Source: Litsea cubeba (taxonomy: Eukaryota; Streptophyta; Magnoliopsida; Laurales; Lauraceae). Taken from it: a DNA stretch of 64,000 bases. Shown here piece by piece: positions 10,985 to 21,508 of the stretch. Under the pieces are notes generated by a model, which saw only the letters and a program-made list of their open reading frames with translations, was not told where the DNA came from and ran no database searches. The stretch lies in the NCBI GenBank assembly GCA_012931725.1, contig CM022955.1:51108245-51172244 (forward strand), in the 5' to 3' direction. Each line of letters starts with the position of its first letter. The stretch's first letter is position 1. The position numbers and the translations under genes were made by a program.

Positions 10985-11010
10985 CAGGGTCGCAGGGGTC
11001 TGCGACCCTG
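10985..11010. repeat. Perfect 10-bp GC-rich inverted repeat in the gypsy LTR
   Basis: Arms CAGGGTCGCA (10985-10994) and TGCGACCCTG (11001-11010) flank a 6-base loop inside a G/C-rich block (10950-11020) that contrasts with the surroundings. In DNA it could form a cruciform or G-rich structure. It lies upstream of the TATA box on the minus strand. Confidence 0.7.
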
Positions 11011-11229
11011 GGGGGGTTTTCTCCCTTTTTGTCCCGTTTTGTGTCCGTTTTTGCTGTTTTTCGATTCTTTTTTCTTCTGTATTTTTCTTTGACATTTTGA
11101 CCATTTATTGGCCTGATTTCCCTGTAGGAAACCTGATGAGAATCCTTGCATTTTATTTTGCAAAGTTTCCAATTTCCTGAGAAAGCCGAAGACTTTGTAG
11201 CGCAGAGCTGCCGATTTTCCGTCAGAAGC

Positions 11230-11880
11230 TGAAACTGGGTCAAACGATGTCGGAATGACCTGAAATTTGGTGTGAAGCCTCCTGAGCAATAAATAAGACC
11301 AACTATAGGCTTTTGTTTGAGTTTTGAAGCCGTTTGGGTCCTATCACCAGTAGACTTGCTTTTATCGCGATAAAGATGTCGCGGTTTGATGTGCGGTCAA
11401 CCGATGTCCGATTGACTCGAAATTTGACAGGGAACCTATTGGAGTCATTTTAAGATGATCCATAGGCTCTGTCTTGGAAACCATAGTCCCGGAGAGCTTT
11501 GCCGCCGAGAGGCCTGATTTGGCTTCCGAGCGTCAAACTATGGTCAAATGTTGTCGAAATGACCTGAAATTTGACGTGTAGCCCTTTATAAGCATTTTGA
11601 AGCCGTCCATGTGCTCTATCTGATGAGTAATGGCCTCGGTGGTTCTCGCCGCTGAGAGGCTTGATTTAGCTGTTCGAGGGTTGATGTAGGGTCAAACGTT
11701 GTCGGTTTGACTCGGAACTTGACGTGGAGCCTTTTGGAAGTATTTTGAGACCATCCATCGGCTCTGATCGAAGATTTGGTGTCTCCGATGCTTTTGCCGC
11801 CGAGAGCTCCTTTTCGGCTGTCAGAGAAGCGAAGTTAGGCCAAATGATTTTGAAATGGCCCAAAACTTCTTGTGTACTCC
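11230..11880. repeat. Degenerate tandem repeats in the gypsy LTR, five copies
   Basis: A motif of the form GGTCAAACGATGTCGGAATG followed by ACCTGAAATTTGACGTG recurs near 11237, 11394, 11542, 11690 and 11837, with spacings of about 147-157 bp. The copies are clearly diverged. The block lies in U3, upstream of the TATA box on the minus strand, where repeated enhancer-like units are common in LTRs. Confidence 0.7.
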
Positions 11881-12122
11881 TCTTTTGGCTGTCTTAAAGA
11901 ATCTTGCAGTTTTTGTTTGATTCTGACAAGATTTGATTTTTGGAAGTAGCATTGCCTATTTATGGCAGGTTGCGACTTCATGTAGCTCTTTGGATCTTGA
12001 AGAGCAAAGTGACATTTTTGGTGTCAACAAGACAAAACCATAGAACTTCCCATTTATGATCATTATATTTTTGTGATTACTAATGGATGTGGTTTGCTTC
12101 AAAAACTTTTTGAAAACTAACA

Positions 12123-14985
12123 ATGGCAGCTTCACTAACCATTACCTTCGACGAGAACAAGCACCAACTGATGCTTCAACAGAAGCAAACTACGTGCACC
12201 TACAAGCGCCCCATCAGCTGCCGAAGCGTCAACTCCCTCGACAACTCTCTGAACTCCGGGTCGACCTCGACTCCCCGGACTATCGTCTTTGGGACGCTGG
12301 GACCATTCCCACTTCCCGAAGAACAAACTGCTCCTTCTAAGAAGCAGAAACTCACCTCTCAACATGTCACAATCGTGACACCAAAGGCGAGCACCAGAAG
12401 GCCCGAAGCCCGTGGCAGCCCTACGAAGCCTCGACCAGCAAACTACCAGGTCTATCCCAAGACTTGGTCCCCAAGACCTTCACCAAAATAGAGAAGGTCC
12501 CAACCATCCACCAAGCCAGCATTCCTGACCCCACTCAAGGAGAACCAATTCTACCCTCTTGCTTATATGAAAGAGGAGAGACCCATCTCCAATTTGACTC
12601 TCAAGTCAACCCAGCATGAGTCGGCTTGTTCCTACAAGCCCAAAATCAAGTCATGCATCACAAGGCCTCTGTAAGCACCTGCTAAGGCCTACAAACCTGC
12701 AGTTCGACCCTTCATCTCTACAGGGGCCGAACTCCAAAAATTCAAAGCTTCGCTGCAACAGGCGAAGGACTGGGTTCGCATCCTGTCCTTGCCCAGCTAC
12801 AAAGAAGACAGGCTCGGCTGCTGCGCCCGAGGGAGCACATCCTTCATTGTCAAAGCCCAGCTAGAGCTGACCGAAGCTCAAATTGCTCGTCGCATACACC
12901 GCCGCGTGTCGTATCGACAAAAGAGATTAGAGAAGCAAAGGATCCAGTCTCCTACACTTCAAATCTCTCCCAAATGGGTCGAAAAAGAAAGACCCAACCA
13001 AGTTGCTGCCATCCATATGGTTGGAAAAACCAGAAGACACCAAAAGTCAGCAACAAAAATCCATGTCCGACGTCCGGTGACCCGCAGCGTCTCCAGGACA
13101 AGAAGACACTTAGAAGAATCCCCTGCTCCTTCAAGCAAAGGATGGCAGAGTGATCCTTCCTTAAGCTCTTCATCAAAAAGAATGAGCCCCAGCTCAGTCA
13201 CCAGGACAGTTTCTTCATTTATATCACAAGGGATGAACGTCCCGGCTACAAATTCTGAGCCACCACCCCGCAATCCACCTCAAGACGATGCGATCACACG
13301 CATTCAGCAGTTGGAACAAGGCTAGCAGAGAATTGAAAATCTAATGGAAAACCTTCTCCTCGCCTTCCAAAATCAGGCGAACAATGAACCTCCTCCGAAT
13401 CATCAAGACGATGAGGTAAATGGAGAAGAAAATGAGTCACGCGCCCTTACCAAAAAGGACGTAGACAGTATCCTTGCCAAAGCAAAAGAAAAGGATATAC
13501 TCAAGGAGCATGGGATCAGGCCACCATATCCCTTATGGATGGACTCGGTCCCGTTCCCCACAAAATTCAAGCATCCTACTCTCCAAACATATACGGGGAA
13601 AGGATCAGCCAGACAGCACGTCATCTACTTCAAGATCCTGACGGTAGCTATCGCGGATCAAGAAGCACTCAAGATCCGCCATTTTGTAAGTACCCTAAAA
13701 GGTACGGCCTTCGATTGGTACTCCACTCTGTCGGAGGACTCCATCCAAAACTAGGGCCATGCTAGAGACATGCTTCCTAACTCACTTCAAAGGTGAGGAT
13801 CATCCCGCTACTATGGCTCAGCTGTGCAGCCTAAAACAGGGGGAGAATGAGTCAACATATGACTTCATTCACAAGTGGAAAGCAATGGCATACAAATGCT
13901 CTGATGTATTGCCACAAGCGTCGCTAGTCGACATCTGCCGAAACAACATGAGAGCTAGAATCCGCTCCATGATCATCAGCAACAAATCAAAAAACCTGGG
14001 AGAACTCCTAGAAGCTTCCATGGAAGCTGAAACGGTGATTAAAGACCTCAACAGTCAGAAATAATCAAGAAAAGAGCCAACCGCCATTGCAACCTCAAAA
14101 CCAAAGAAAAAAGAGGTCCTCAATGTGCAGACCAAGTCAGCTCCTCAGCCACTAAAGAAAGCTGAAAACAAAGCTGCTGGTAAGAGACCTGAACTCTCTG
14201 ATACCTTCAAAGAACGGGTAAAGAAGAAATACCCGTTTGATGAAGATGTTGATGAAATCTTCGGGGCTCTTGTGGCAAATGGCAAGCTCACCTTGCCTGA
14301 ACCAAAAAGACCGGGTGATGTTGGCAAAACCAACGATCCTCGGTACTGTCCATACCATCAGATGATCTCGCATCCTCTCAATCAATGCTTCGTTGTGAGG
14401 GAAAAAACAAACGAGATGTGGAAAAGTGGAGTCATCACCTTTGACAAAAACTATGGGTCTGCCTCCATCAACATGGTGACATGTGGACAAACATCAAAAT
14501 CACCGAAGAAGAAGATCACTACTTCCTTCAAGGTGATAAACACAATCCAAGCATCCGAGGAACTGGTTCCTTACCCAACACCAGACGGACAACCCATATG
14601 GGTACATCTCGATCTCCTGGAAGATGAAAATTGGGAGGTCATGAAAACAAAGCCTACAGCTCAACAACGAAGGCATGCTAGGAAATATCTCCTCAAGCTC
14701 AAACGACAAGAGAAGACCCAGCAAAAACAAGAAGTCAAAGAAAAGGCAGAGGCTTCCTCTACCGCTTCACTGGAGGCAACAAAAACATCCCTTCCAGAGA
14801 CTTCAAAGGGGGTAAGAAAATTCACTCTCAGTGATTTCATGCCACCTCAATTCAAAGAAGCCATGCAGGAGGCATCATACTCTTGCAATTCGGTAGTTGG
14901 ATTCTCCATTGATGGATACGAGTCCAGCGACACCGATGATGGATTCGAATCCAACTACACAGACGAATGGGAGGAGTCCCGATGA
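12123..14985 (+). pseudogene. Gypsy 1 gag (broken)
   Basis: Starts MAASLTITFDENKHQ at 12123. Frame breaks occur near 12470-12490 and near 13750 (an extra A giving TAG, absent from gypsy 2), with an in-frame TAG at 13325 and a TAA before 14064. The retrotrans_gag-like core lies at about 13550-14050 and includes KQGENESTYDFIHKWKAMAY. A zinc-finger-like CX2HX4HX4C motif (CPYH...H...C) is at 14347-14388. The product would be the capsid and nucleic-acid-binding protein of the particle. Against gypsy 2 it keeps about 308 bp (around 13251-13559) that gypsy 2 has lost, and lacks about 23 bp near 14975. Confidence 0.85.
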
Positions 14986-16919
14986 AGAATGGGTTTCTGA
15001 GACTCATCTTATGCCAGTAATTTGGTATAACCCCCTACAGCCGCAAAGATCTTGGTCTGATGATGAAGAAGACCAAGAGGCTGTACAAGAAAATGCTGCA
15101 GACCCAACACCTATCATTGCTCCAGTGGAAATCAACCATGTTGAGCCACAAAGAGCTGATGAAGAAGAAGATTTGGCTCCCATGCCTGATCTTGAAGAAT
15201 ATGCAAGGATCTTACAGCGTCTCGCTCTAGAACAATTGCTAGACCACGGCAACGAGCTTCCTCGCAATCCAGAGCCTGAAGTCCCTGAAGACCATCAGGT
15301 ACATCCTCCCTTAACTCTTAAAAATGGAGAAAATTGCTGGATAGACAATCCTCTTACATCCGAGGATGAGTCTGACTCCGATCAGACAACGTCTCCTGTC
15401 AGAGCTTCCTGTAATGTGATAATTTGGGATTATAACTCTTCTGAAGCATCGTCTGATGAGATCACTTACACTCCGACAACTCCTAGCAATATATCTTCTA
15501 GAGCCACCTCATCTCACGTGACTTTCACTGAGACGACACCCTCTCAGGTTTCTTCTCCTGAGACTGTGACTTCAAAGTTCACACCCTTTTTGACTAAAGA
15601 ATTCCAAGCTATTGATGCTTGGGACGATGAATTGTTCAACGAAGAAGAAAGGTTGCTGGATGCTGTTCAGGACTTGTTCCCGGAAAATGCTCCGTGCAAC
15701 ACAATCACTGAGGATGGAAACTCTGTTGCTGATACATCCTCAGCAATTGAAAAACGACAGCCTCTTGATCCTAAAGAAAATCTTCCAAACGAAGACCCTT
15801 CTCAAGAAGCTCTCGAAGTTGGTAGAGGCACCCGCTCTCCCCGGGACTACCACAAAAATTACAACCAATCTTCCTTTACTTATGTAAATCCTTCGGGAAA
15901 AGATGTTGTAAGGAGTGAACATGCATGCTCTAAGGAGGCTTTCAAGTATGACTTGATTGAACACTTCAAGCACATACCTGCACGTCTGCACATCCTAGAT
16001 TTATTGCGAATGTCTCCGCACACTCGTGATAATCTCATTTCAGAATTACAAAAGCTGAATGAGGATGTCGACAAACATGCCCCGCAAGTCCTCCAAATTG
16101 AAATGGATTACCGGGTCAAAAACTCAGAAGCTTCCTCAAAGGGAGAAAAGAAGAAAACTAAGGGATCATGCATTGAATACCTCTCGGTTAAAAAAGCAGC
16201 CAGTGCAACCATCGCCTTCACAAAGGACGACCTCCTACTTGGCGAAACAAGGCACAACCGACCCCTGTACTTCACAGGATACATCAAGGAAATGCCTACA
16301 CACAGAGTTCAGATCGACCCAGGTTCTGCACTCAACCTCATCTCCACATCGGCTCTCGAAGAGTTGGGCATCCCACCCAGCAAGCTGAGCCACACATCTG
16401 TATCTATCTTCGGATACGATGGGAGTACTCAAAGGCCTATCGGCAAAATCAGGTTCAAGTTGCAGATCGGTGATCTTATCTCTGAGGTCACAGTGTATGC
16501 AATAAAAACCCCTTCATGCTACAACATCCTTATCGGAAGCCCTTGGATCCATGAGAATGGTATTGTCCCTTCAACTTTACATCAATGCATCAAGTTTATT
16601 GGCGACGACGGCATGATACATCAAGTCTTTGCGGACAGAAAACCCTTCAAAGGTAAAGAAGTCCACTTTGCGGACTCACAAATGTATGAAGGTGAGAAAG
16701 AAGAAGAGGAGAAGCACACAGCACCCTTTGCCGAAAATCTCCAGAAAGATAAAGGCAAGGCTCCTCAACAATCACCGAAAGAAAACAAACCATCCGGTAA
16801 ATCCGAAGAAAGCATTCAAACTCCTTTCATCATCTCCTTCAAACCTTCAAAGCCTTTGGTCATCACAACTAAAGTGAAGAAGGCAAAGCAAAAGCCTGGG
16901 GGCAAATTTGTTGTCTCTT
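14897..16919 (+). pseudogene. Gypsy 1 protease region (truncated)
   Basis: An open frame of about 670 codons with an acidic, Ser/Thr-rich, low-complexity N-terminal half and a retropepsin-like aspartic protease domain. The catalytic motif is IDPGSALNLIS with Asp at 16316-16318, a DPG in place of the usual DSG/DTG. The flap and C-terminal parts (IGSPWIHENGIVPSTLHQ) follow. The frame runs past 16919 only by accident, into LTR sequence, and stops at 16975. In gypsy 2 the same region continues to a G-patch and RT, so pol has been lost by truncation. Confidence 0.85.
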
Positions 16920-17513
16920 CCAATGGCTTAGACGTGGCTTTTCAGCCCGTCTACTTGGCTTTTTATTGGACATAGGACCTCCTCTTGGTCTTTGTCCTCT
17001 AAAAACCTGAGGTTATAGCCAAGCCAAGCGAATTAATAGCATCCTCTATTCTCATCTACATGGATGATGGCGAAGTCCACATATGGCTTGCGACCGTCAA
17101 TCTGAACGGGTCCCTCACAATCTCCTGAGAAGTTAGATCCTCCTTTTCTTGCTTTTCATTGTAGTTTGTATTTTTCCAAAAGAGACAAAATTGTAAATCG
17201 GCTATAAACGCCAAAATTGGCTATAAATGCCAAAAAAATCGCCTTTCACGGCAAATCAAGAAAATGTCTCTTTTCTTAAATATATGTACAATGGAAAACT
17301 TGAAAGAAGTTGATTTCCTTTTTACTTGTGAACGTTGATCTCCAGATCACCACTTGCAATTCCAAGTAAAATAGAAAATCTGGCACACCCACACAAAAGA
17401 AATGTTGATGCACGCCTCTACCCCCCTATGGTTACGAAAGGGTCGGACCCAAACGAACTCCCACATCCACCGACCTCGGTAGAACCGAGCGAGCAGAATG
17501 CGCTGGTCCATCA
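16920..17513 (+). repeat. Gypsy 2 5' LTR, 5'-truncated
   Basis: Matches the complement of 1913-2572 (3' part of the gypsy A LTR) and ends CCATCA before the PBS. About 1.9 kb of LTR present in gypsy A, including the TATA box, is missing. The left edge joins the gypsy 1 protease directly with no TG terminus, so this is a rearrangement junction and not a fresh insertion edge. Confidence 0.8.
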
Positions 17514-17516
17514 AGC

Positions 17517-17535
17517 TGGCACACCCGGTGGGACC
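17517..17535 (+). promoter_or_regulatory. Putative primer-binding site of gypsy 2
   Basis: TGGCACACCCGGTGGGACC follows the LTR end after AGC and is identical to the gypsy A site. Confidence 0.65.
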
Positions 17536-19001
17536 CGTTCATTTGATAACACAATGGTAGAAATGAAATATTTGCATATCATATCTATTGCTCTATGCTT
17601 ATACTTCTTTTCTTGATTCCTTGGCTACTTTCTAATTGGTTGCCTATGTTGGATTCCGCATCTAAAAAAAAATGAGATGAGATTTTTTGGGAATTTCTAT
17701 TTCTTTGAATTTATTTCCACTCTTTCTCTTTTCAACAAAAAAAAAATTGGATTTTTGGATTCAAAATTGAGAAACCTTGATCCTTTCCTATCATTCATCG
17801 TGCTTACAGAAATGTTGAGCCTGTTCAACTAAGGTTTTGGGCCATCGTTTCCCTTCGATGAGTTCATTAGAAAAAAAATCAGATTTTTGGAATCAAAATT
17901 GAGAAACCTTGATCCTTTCCTTTCGTTCATCGTGCTTGCAGAAATGTTGAGCCTGTTCGACTAAGGTTTTGGGCCATCGTTTCTCTTCGATGAGTTCATT
18001 AGAAAAATAAATCGGATTTTTGGATTCAAAATTGAGAAACCTTGATCCTTTCCTATCATTCATCGTGCTTGCAGAAATGTTGAGCCTGTTCGACTAAGGT
18101 TTTGGGCCATCGTTTCTCTTCGATGAGTTCATTAGAAAAAAAAATAAAAAATTAGATTTTTCATTTTGGATTCAAAATTGAGAAACCTTGATCCTTTTCT
18201 ATCGTTCATCGTGCTTACAGAAATGTTAAGCATGTTCGACTAAGGTTTTGGGCCATCATTTCTCTTCGACGAGTTCATTAGAACAAAAAATAAAAAATCG
18301 GATTTTTGGATTCAAAATTGAGAAACCTTGATCCTTTCCTATCGTTCATCGTGTTTGCAGAAATGTTGAGCCTGTTCGACTAAGGTTTTGTGCCATTGTT
18401 TCTCTTCAATGAGTTCATTAGAAAAAAAAAACAAAAAACCAGATTTTTCATTTTGGATTCAAAATTGAGAAACCTTGATTCTTTCATATCGTTCATCGTG
18501 CTTGCAGAAATTTTGAGCCTGTTCGACTAAGTTTTGTGCCATCGTTTCTCTTCGATGAGTTCATTAAAGATCTAAAATATATATATATATATAAAAGAAG
18601 ACATAGAACACTAAGGTTAAACCAACTGCGTTCTTTGATCATGGTTGATTCAAGAAAAGCCTTGTCCAGAGTGTGGAGACAGCTTGACTGTTCTAGGCAA
18701 AGGTCCTCCAAAAGGGTTCATTAAGTAATCCTACCCTTACCTGGGGGCAATTCTATCAATCGAGATTTCATAAGACCGGGTTAGGAGGCCTATGTGTAAT
18801 CTCTCGTCTTTTAAATAAAAAAAAAATTCAAAATAAAAATTTTAAAATAAAAAATAAAAAATAAAAAAAAATCTTAAAAAAATAAATAAATAAATAAATA
18901 TTCTTCAAAAAAAAAAACTTCCGTCATTTTGGGTTTAGACTGGAGAAATTTTGGTCTTCTCCTTTCTGAGCACTGGCGATCGCGTAAATCACTGAGCCCG
19001 T
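17536..19001 (+). other. Gypsy 2 leader (first part)
   Basis: Untranslated leader between PBS and gag, colinear with the complement of roughly 1890-643. It carries six minisatellite copies, an AT-rich tract (18815-18915) and part of the 150-bp repeat. It stops at about 19001, where array sequence begins, and resumes at 44524. About 415 bp present in gypsy A (about 227-642) is missing between the two parts. Confidence 0.8.
17757..18565 (+). repeat. Leader minisatellite, six copies (gypsy 2)
   Basis: The unit contains ATTGAGAAACCTTGATCC, then CGACTAAGGTTTTGGGCCAT and GATGAGTTCATTAGAAAAA. The GATGAGTTCATT box recurs near 17857, 17990, 18122, 18268, 18408 and 18556 (period 132-148 bp). A TA microsatellite follows at 18577-18592. 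Confidence 0.9.
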
Positions 19002-19580
19002 TTTAATTCAAATTTTAACTTCATTGATAGCATTAGATCCAAGTTCTAGAGTTTTTATCTTAATTTGTGCATTAGATAAATTTTCCATAGAAATGGTTAA
19101 CTTGGATTCTAAATTGTTAATATTTTCATCTTGCCTTTTTAATTGATCTCTTAGTTTAGAATTTTCCTTATTAAGATTATCACAATCTATCTTTGATTCT
19201 CTTATGTCATCTTTAATATTAGATAGATTATGTAAAGAGATCATGAACTTAGATTCTACACAATTTATTAAGTCATCTTTTTCTTTAAGTTCATTTTTAG
19301 AAGAGACTAATTCTTGGTTTAGACCTTTAGATTCTTGTTGTAATCTTTTATTCTTTTTAACAAGCTCTAAGGAAAATGTACATAATTCATCATAGGCTTG
19401 TTGAATGTCATCTTCATTTTCATTAATTTCTTCTTCTTTTAATTTAAGTTTAGATTCAAGTTGAGATAATTTAAATTTAATGTTTGAATCTCCAAAAGAT
19501 GGAAGAAGGAGGGGTCTAGAAGAACCTACACAAGAATCTACAAAGTCTATCATAGTGGAATCCATTCTAATGATTTTCAT
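19002..19580 (-). pseudogene. Array unit 1 gag, truncated by the array edge
   Basis: The frame starts MKIIRMDSTMIDFVDSC and is an almost continuous coiled coil (SKLKLKEEEIN...). It reads on past the site where units 2-6 have an in-frame TGA: here the codon is TTA (Leu). After 190 codons it ends at the junction with the gypsy leader, so the zinc knuckle is missing. It shares the variants NIKFKLSQ and the DDLINCVES stretch with unit 5 only in part. It looks host-like (myosin-type coil), but the PBS and LTR 80 bp upstream show it is retroelement gag. Confidence 0.8.
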
Positions 19581-19660
19581 AGAAAAATACTACTAGGGTT
19601 CTAACTCAAGGATCTAGATAGAGAGGATCAACTCCGGGTGTTTAAGCCCTAAATGGAGTA

Positions 19661-19677
19661 ACCTTGTTCTGATACCA
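19661..19677 (-). promoter_or_regulatory. Array primer-binding sites (first of six)
   Basis: The minus strand reads TGGTATCAGAACAAGGT two bases after the LTR end. It matches initiator-Met tRNA except for A in place of G at position 11. The site repeats before each LTR: 24272-24288, about 28860-28876, about 33469-33485, about 38072-38088 and, in the variant form TGGTTTCAGAGCAAGGT, 42694-42710. Confidence 0.85.
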
Positions 19678-19679
19678 AT

Positions 19680-21508
19680 TGAAAGTCCAAGGGATCCTAC
19701 CCTAGAGTGGGGGGGGGGGGGGGGGGGGGGGGTTGAATAGGGTGATCTACACTTAATCACTAATTATGGCCAATTTTATTTCTTTACAAGTAACTAGTCA
19801 CATGTGATGATTAACATACAAAATGCGGAAGCTTAAACAAAACAATCACCACTACACAAAGCTTTATAGTGGTTCGGCCTCAATGCCTACATCCACTACC
19901 AGCTTATGACTCAACACTCCACCGGATTTCCACTAAGTACGCTTTTTAATAGGCTAAGCAATAACTATAGCAATGTTGTTTTTCAAGGCTTAACAACAAC
20001 CTATACAAGATGCTTTTCTAGGCTAAGCAATAACCTTTACACAATGCTTTTATATGGCTAAGCAATAACCTTACAAACAAATGATTTCTCTCAAAGAAAG
20101 TGTCTTGACAAAACACTCTAAGGGATTACAATTTAAGCTCAAATAATATTGCCTCTAAATAGGCGAATATGAAAATGAAAAGCTAACTCACACAACACTC
20201 TAAGTAATGCAAAGATGAATGCTCATGAAGTGTGTGTGTGGATTTTTCAATCAAGTTGAAAATGAAAGCTCAATCAATTTATGCTAAAAGCATTTAAAAG
20301 TTTAATGCACATAAAAAGATATGATTGAAGTAATAAGCAAATCACATGTACCAAATACAAACTTGCAGAAGATATGAAAAACAAGGGTTCACAAGTTGTA
20401 TGAAATTAATTTAGTCTAAACATGTGATGCATGTGCAATGTTGTTTTCACAACCAAACTAATTCAACAAAGGTTTAAATGAATGAAAACAACAAGGAAAG
20501 ATTCAAAACAAGTTAATGAATCATGACATAAAAGAAATCAAAGATTTTGGCAATGCATGATTAACAAAGTTTATAAGACAAACTTGTTTTGAAATCAAGG
20601 TGAAGAATCCTATGACTTAAATCAAAGATTAAGGAAGTAGAGGATTCAACACATCATAGTTTATATGCTAAAATCATTTACCAATAGTTTAACAAAGCAT
20701 AAAACAATGATTAATAAAAGGCAAAGCTTACTTGGTGGTTTAACTTCATTAATCTAAGCTTTAGCTTTCTTTAATGACCATTAGCCTTCCTTAGCTTGAT
20801 CCCCATTCTTTTGCCTCAAAATACCTCAAGAAGGGCTTCAAAGATCATCACTAATGGCTAAGGAATGAGTTTCTTTTTATAGAAAAAGTGGTCCAATGGC
20901 TCCTTGTCGGTCGACCCACAGGTTGGTGTCGGTCAACCGACACCTGAACGGTCAGATTCCAACGGTCAAGAAATCTTCTGTTGTGCAGGTGTGGGTCAGC
21001 CGACAGGAACAGACAAGCTAACCAACAGTACAATTTTGTTCAGAAAACAGCTCTCTGGAATTCTAACCGAGAGGCTTTCGGTCAGCTTCTGAACCATGGT
21101 CGGTTAGCCGACACCTGACCGACATGCTAACCGACAGTGTGGCTAAAATCCCAACTTTTGCACATTTCAAAGTATTTTTATATAGGGATTTTTAGGGCCA
21201 CTAAACCAAGCTTGGAAACATGATTTTAAATCATCTAAGTGCTTTTAAAATCATGAAACATAAAAAGCCAAATATAATTTGAAACTTTAAAACATAGGCT
21301 AGCTTGATTTGTAAAAATTATTTTAAAAAATAAATGCATCCAAGATTTAAATCCAAAACATGCGCAAACTATGAGATTTACAATATTTAAAAACAATGCA
21401 TGTAGAAAATCAGATTTCAAGATATTTAACTCAATGCTTGTGTGAAAAATCATGAGATGCTAAAATGATAACGCATCCATCAAATTGCAATACACAAAAT
21501 CCCTAACA
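19680..21508 (-). repeat. Array LTR 1
   Basis: 1829 bp. On the minus strand it starts TGTTAGGGATTTTG and ends GGACTTTCA. It has a 24-G run at about 19709-19732, a minus-strand TATAAAAAG at 20873-20881 and a second TATA-like ATATAAAAA near 21175-21183. A GGTCGACC/GGTCAACCGACACC motif cluster at 20905-21145 includes GGTGTCGGTCAACCGACACC, arms of nine bases around CA. Confidence 0.9.

Larger units (their letters stand above)
1..12029 (-). mobile_element. Gypsy A: 5' part of a Tat-like Ty3/gypsy element, split by copia C1
   Basis: Read on the minus strand, this is a 5' LTR (12029 to 1913, interrupted by C1), a PBS, a leader of about 1.85 kb, and the first 15 codons of gag, which leave the window at base 1. 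The LTR begins TGTTGACACC at 12029, exactly where the gypsy 1 leader on the right loses its match to the other copies. I infer that gypsy A inserted into gypsy 1 just upstream of its gag. The matching TSD would lie left of the window. The leader and gag start match gypsy 2 at 44524-44750, and the 3' third of the LTR matches 16920-17513 in inverted orientation. All pol genes and the 3' LTR are outside the window. Confidence 0.85.
10276..12029 (-). repeat. Gypsy A 5' LTR, upstream (U3) portion
   Basis: On the minus strand it begins TGTTGACACC at 12029 and runs to the C1 insertion. With 1913-2743 the LTR totals about 2.58 kb. It contains degenerate tandem repeats (11230-11880), a GC-rich hairpin segment (10950-11015) and a TATA box (10293-10301) only about 20 bp from the C1 insertion point. 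ORFs on both strands around 10620-11290 are explained by GC-rich composition and show no domain. Confidence 0.75.
12030..16919 (+). mobile_element. Gypsy 1: gag-protease segment of a Tat-like Ty3/gypsy element
   Basis: Contains the last 93 bases of the leader, gag and the aspartic protease region. Its upstream LTR is displaced to the left of gypsy A, outside the window. Downstream it stops at 16919, inside the region that in gypsy 2 continues at 57094 towards G-patch and pol, and passes straight into an internal point of another LTR. No pol, antisense gene or 3' LTR of this copy is present. Confidence 0.85.

Noticed and set aside
10621..11289. Several overlapping ORFs on both strands (up to 159 codons)
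   Set aside because: They lie in a GC-rich, low-stop part of the gypsy LTR, overlap each other in many frames and share no domain.
17757..18565. CRISPR-like array of repeats and spacers
   Set aside because: Repeats are over 100 bp, imperfect, with AT-rich linkers, and match a leader minisatellite in an inverted gypsy copy. The window is plant DNA.
19008..19580. Host coiled-coil (myosin-like) gene
   Set aside because: The same frame recurs five more times at 4.6-kb intervals, each beside a PBS and LTR, and ends with a CCHC knuckle in the others. It is retroelement gag.
19709..19732. Telomeric or G-quadruplex satellite
   Set aside because: It is a single mononucleotide run at one fixed LTR position, without a telomere-type repeat unit.
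20904..21092. Small ORFs in the GGTCGACC cluster of each array LTR
   Set aside because: They vary in length between LTR copies because of 1-bp changes, so they are not conserved as proteins.
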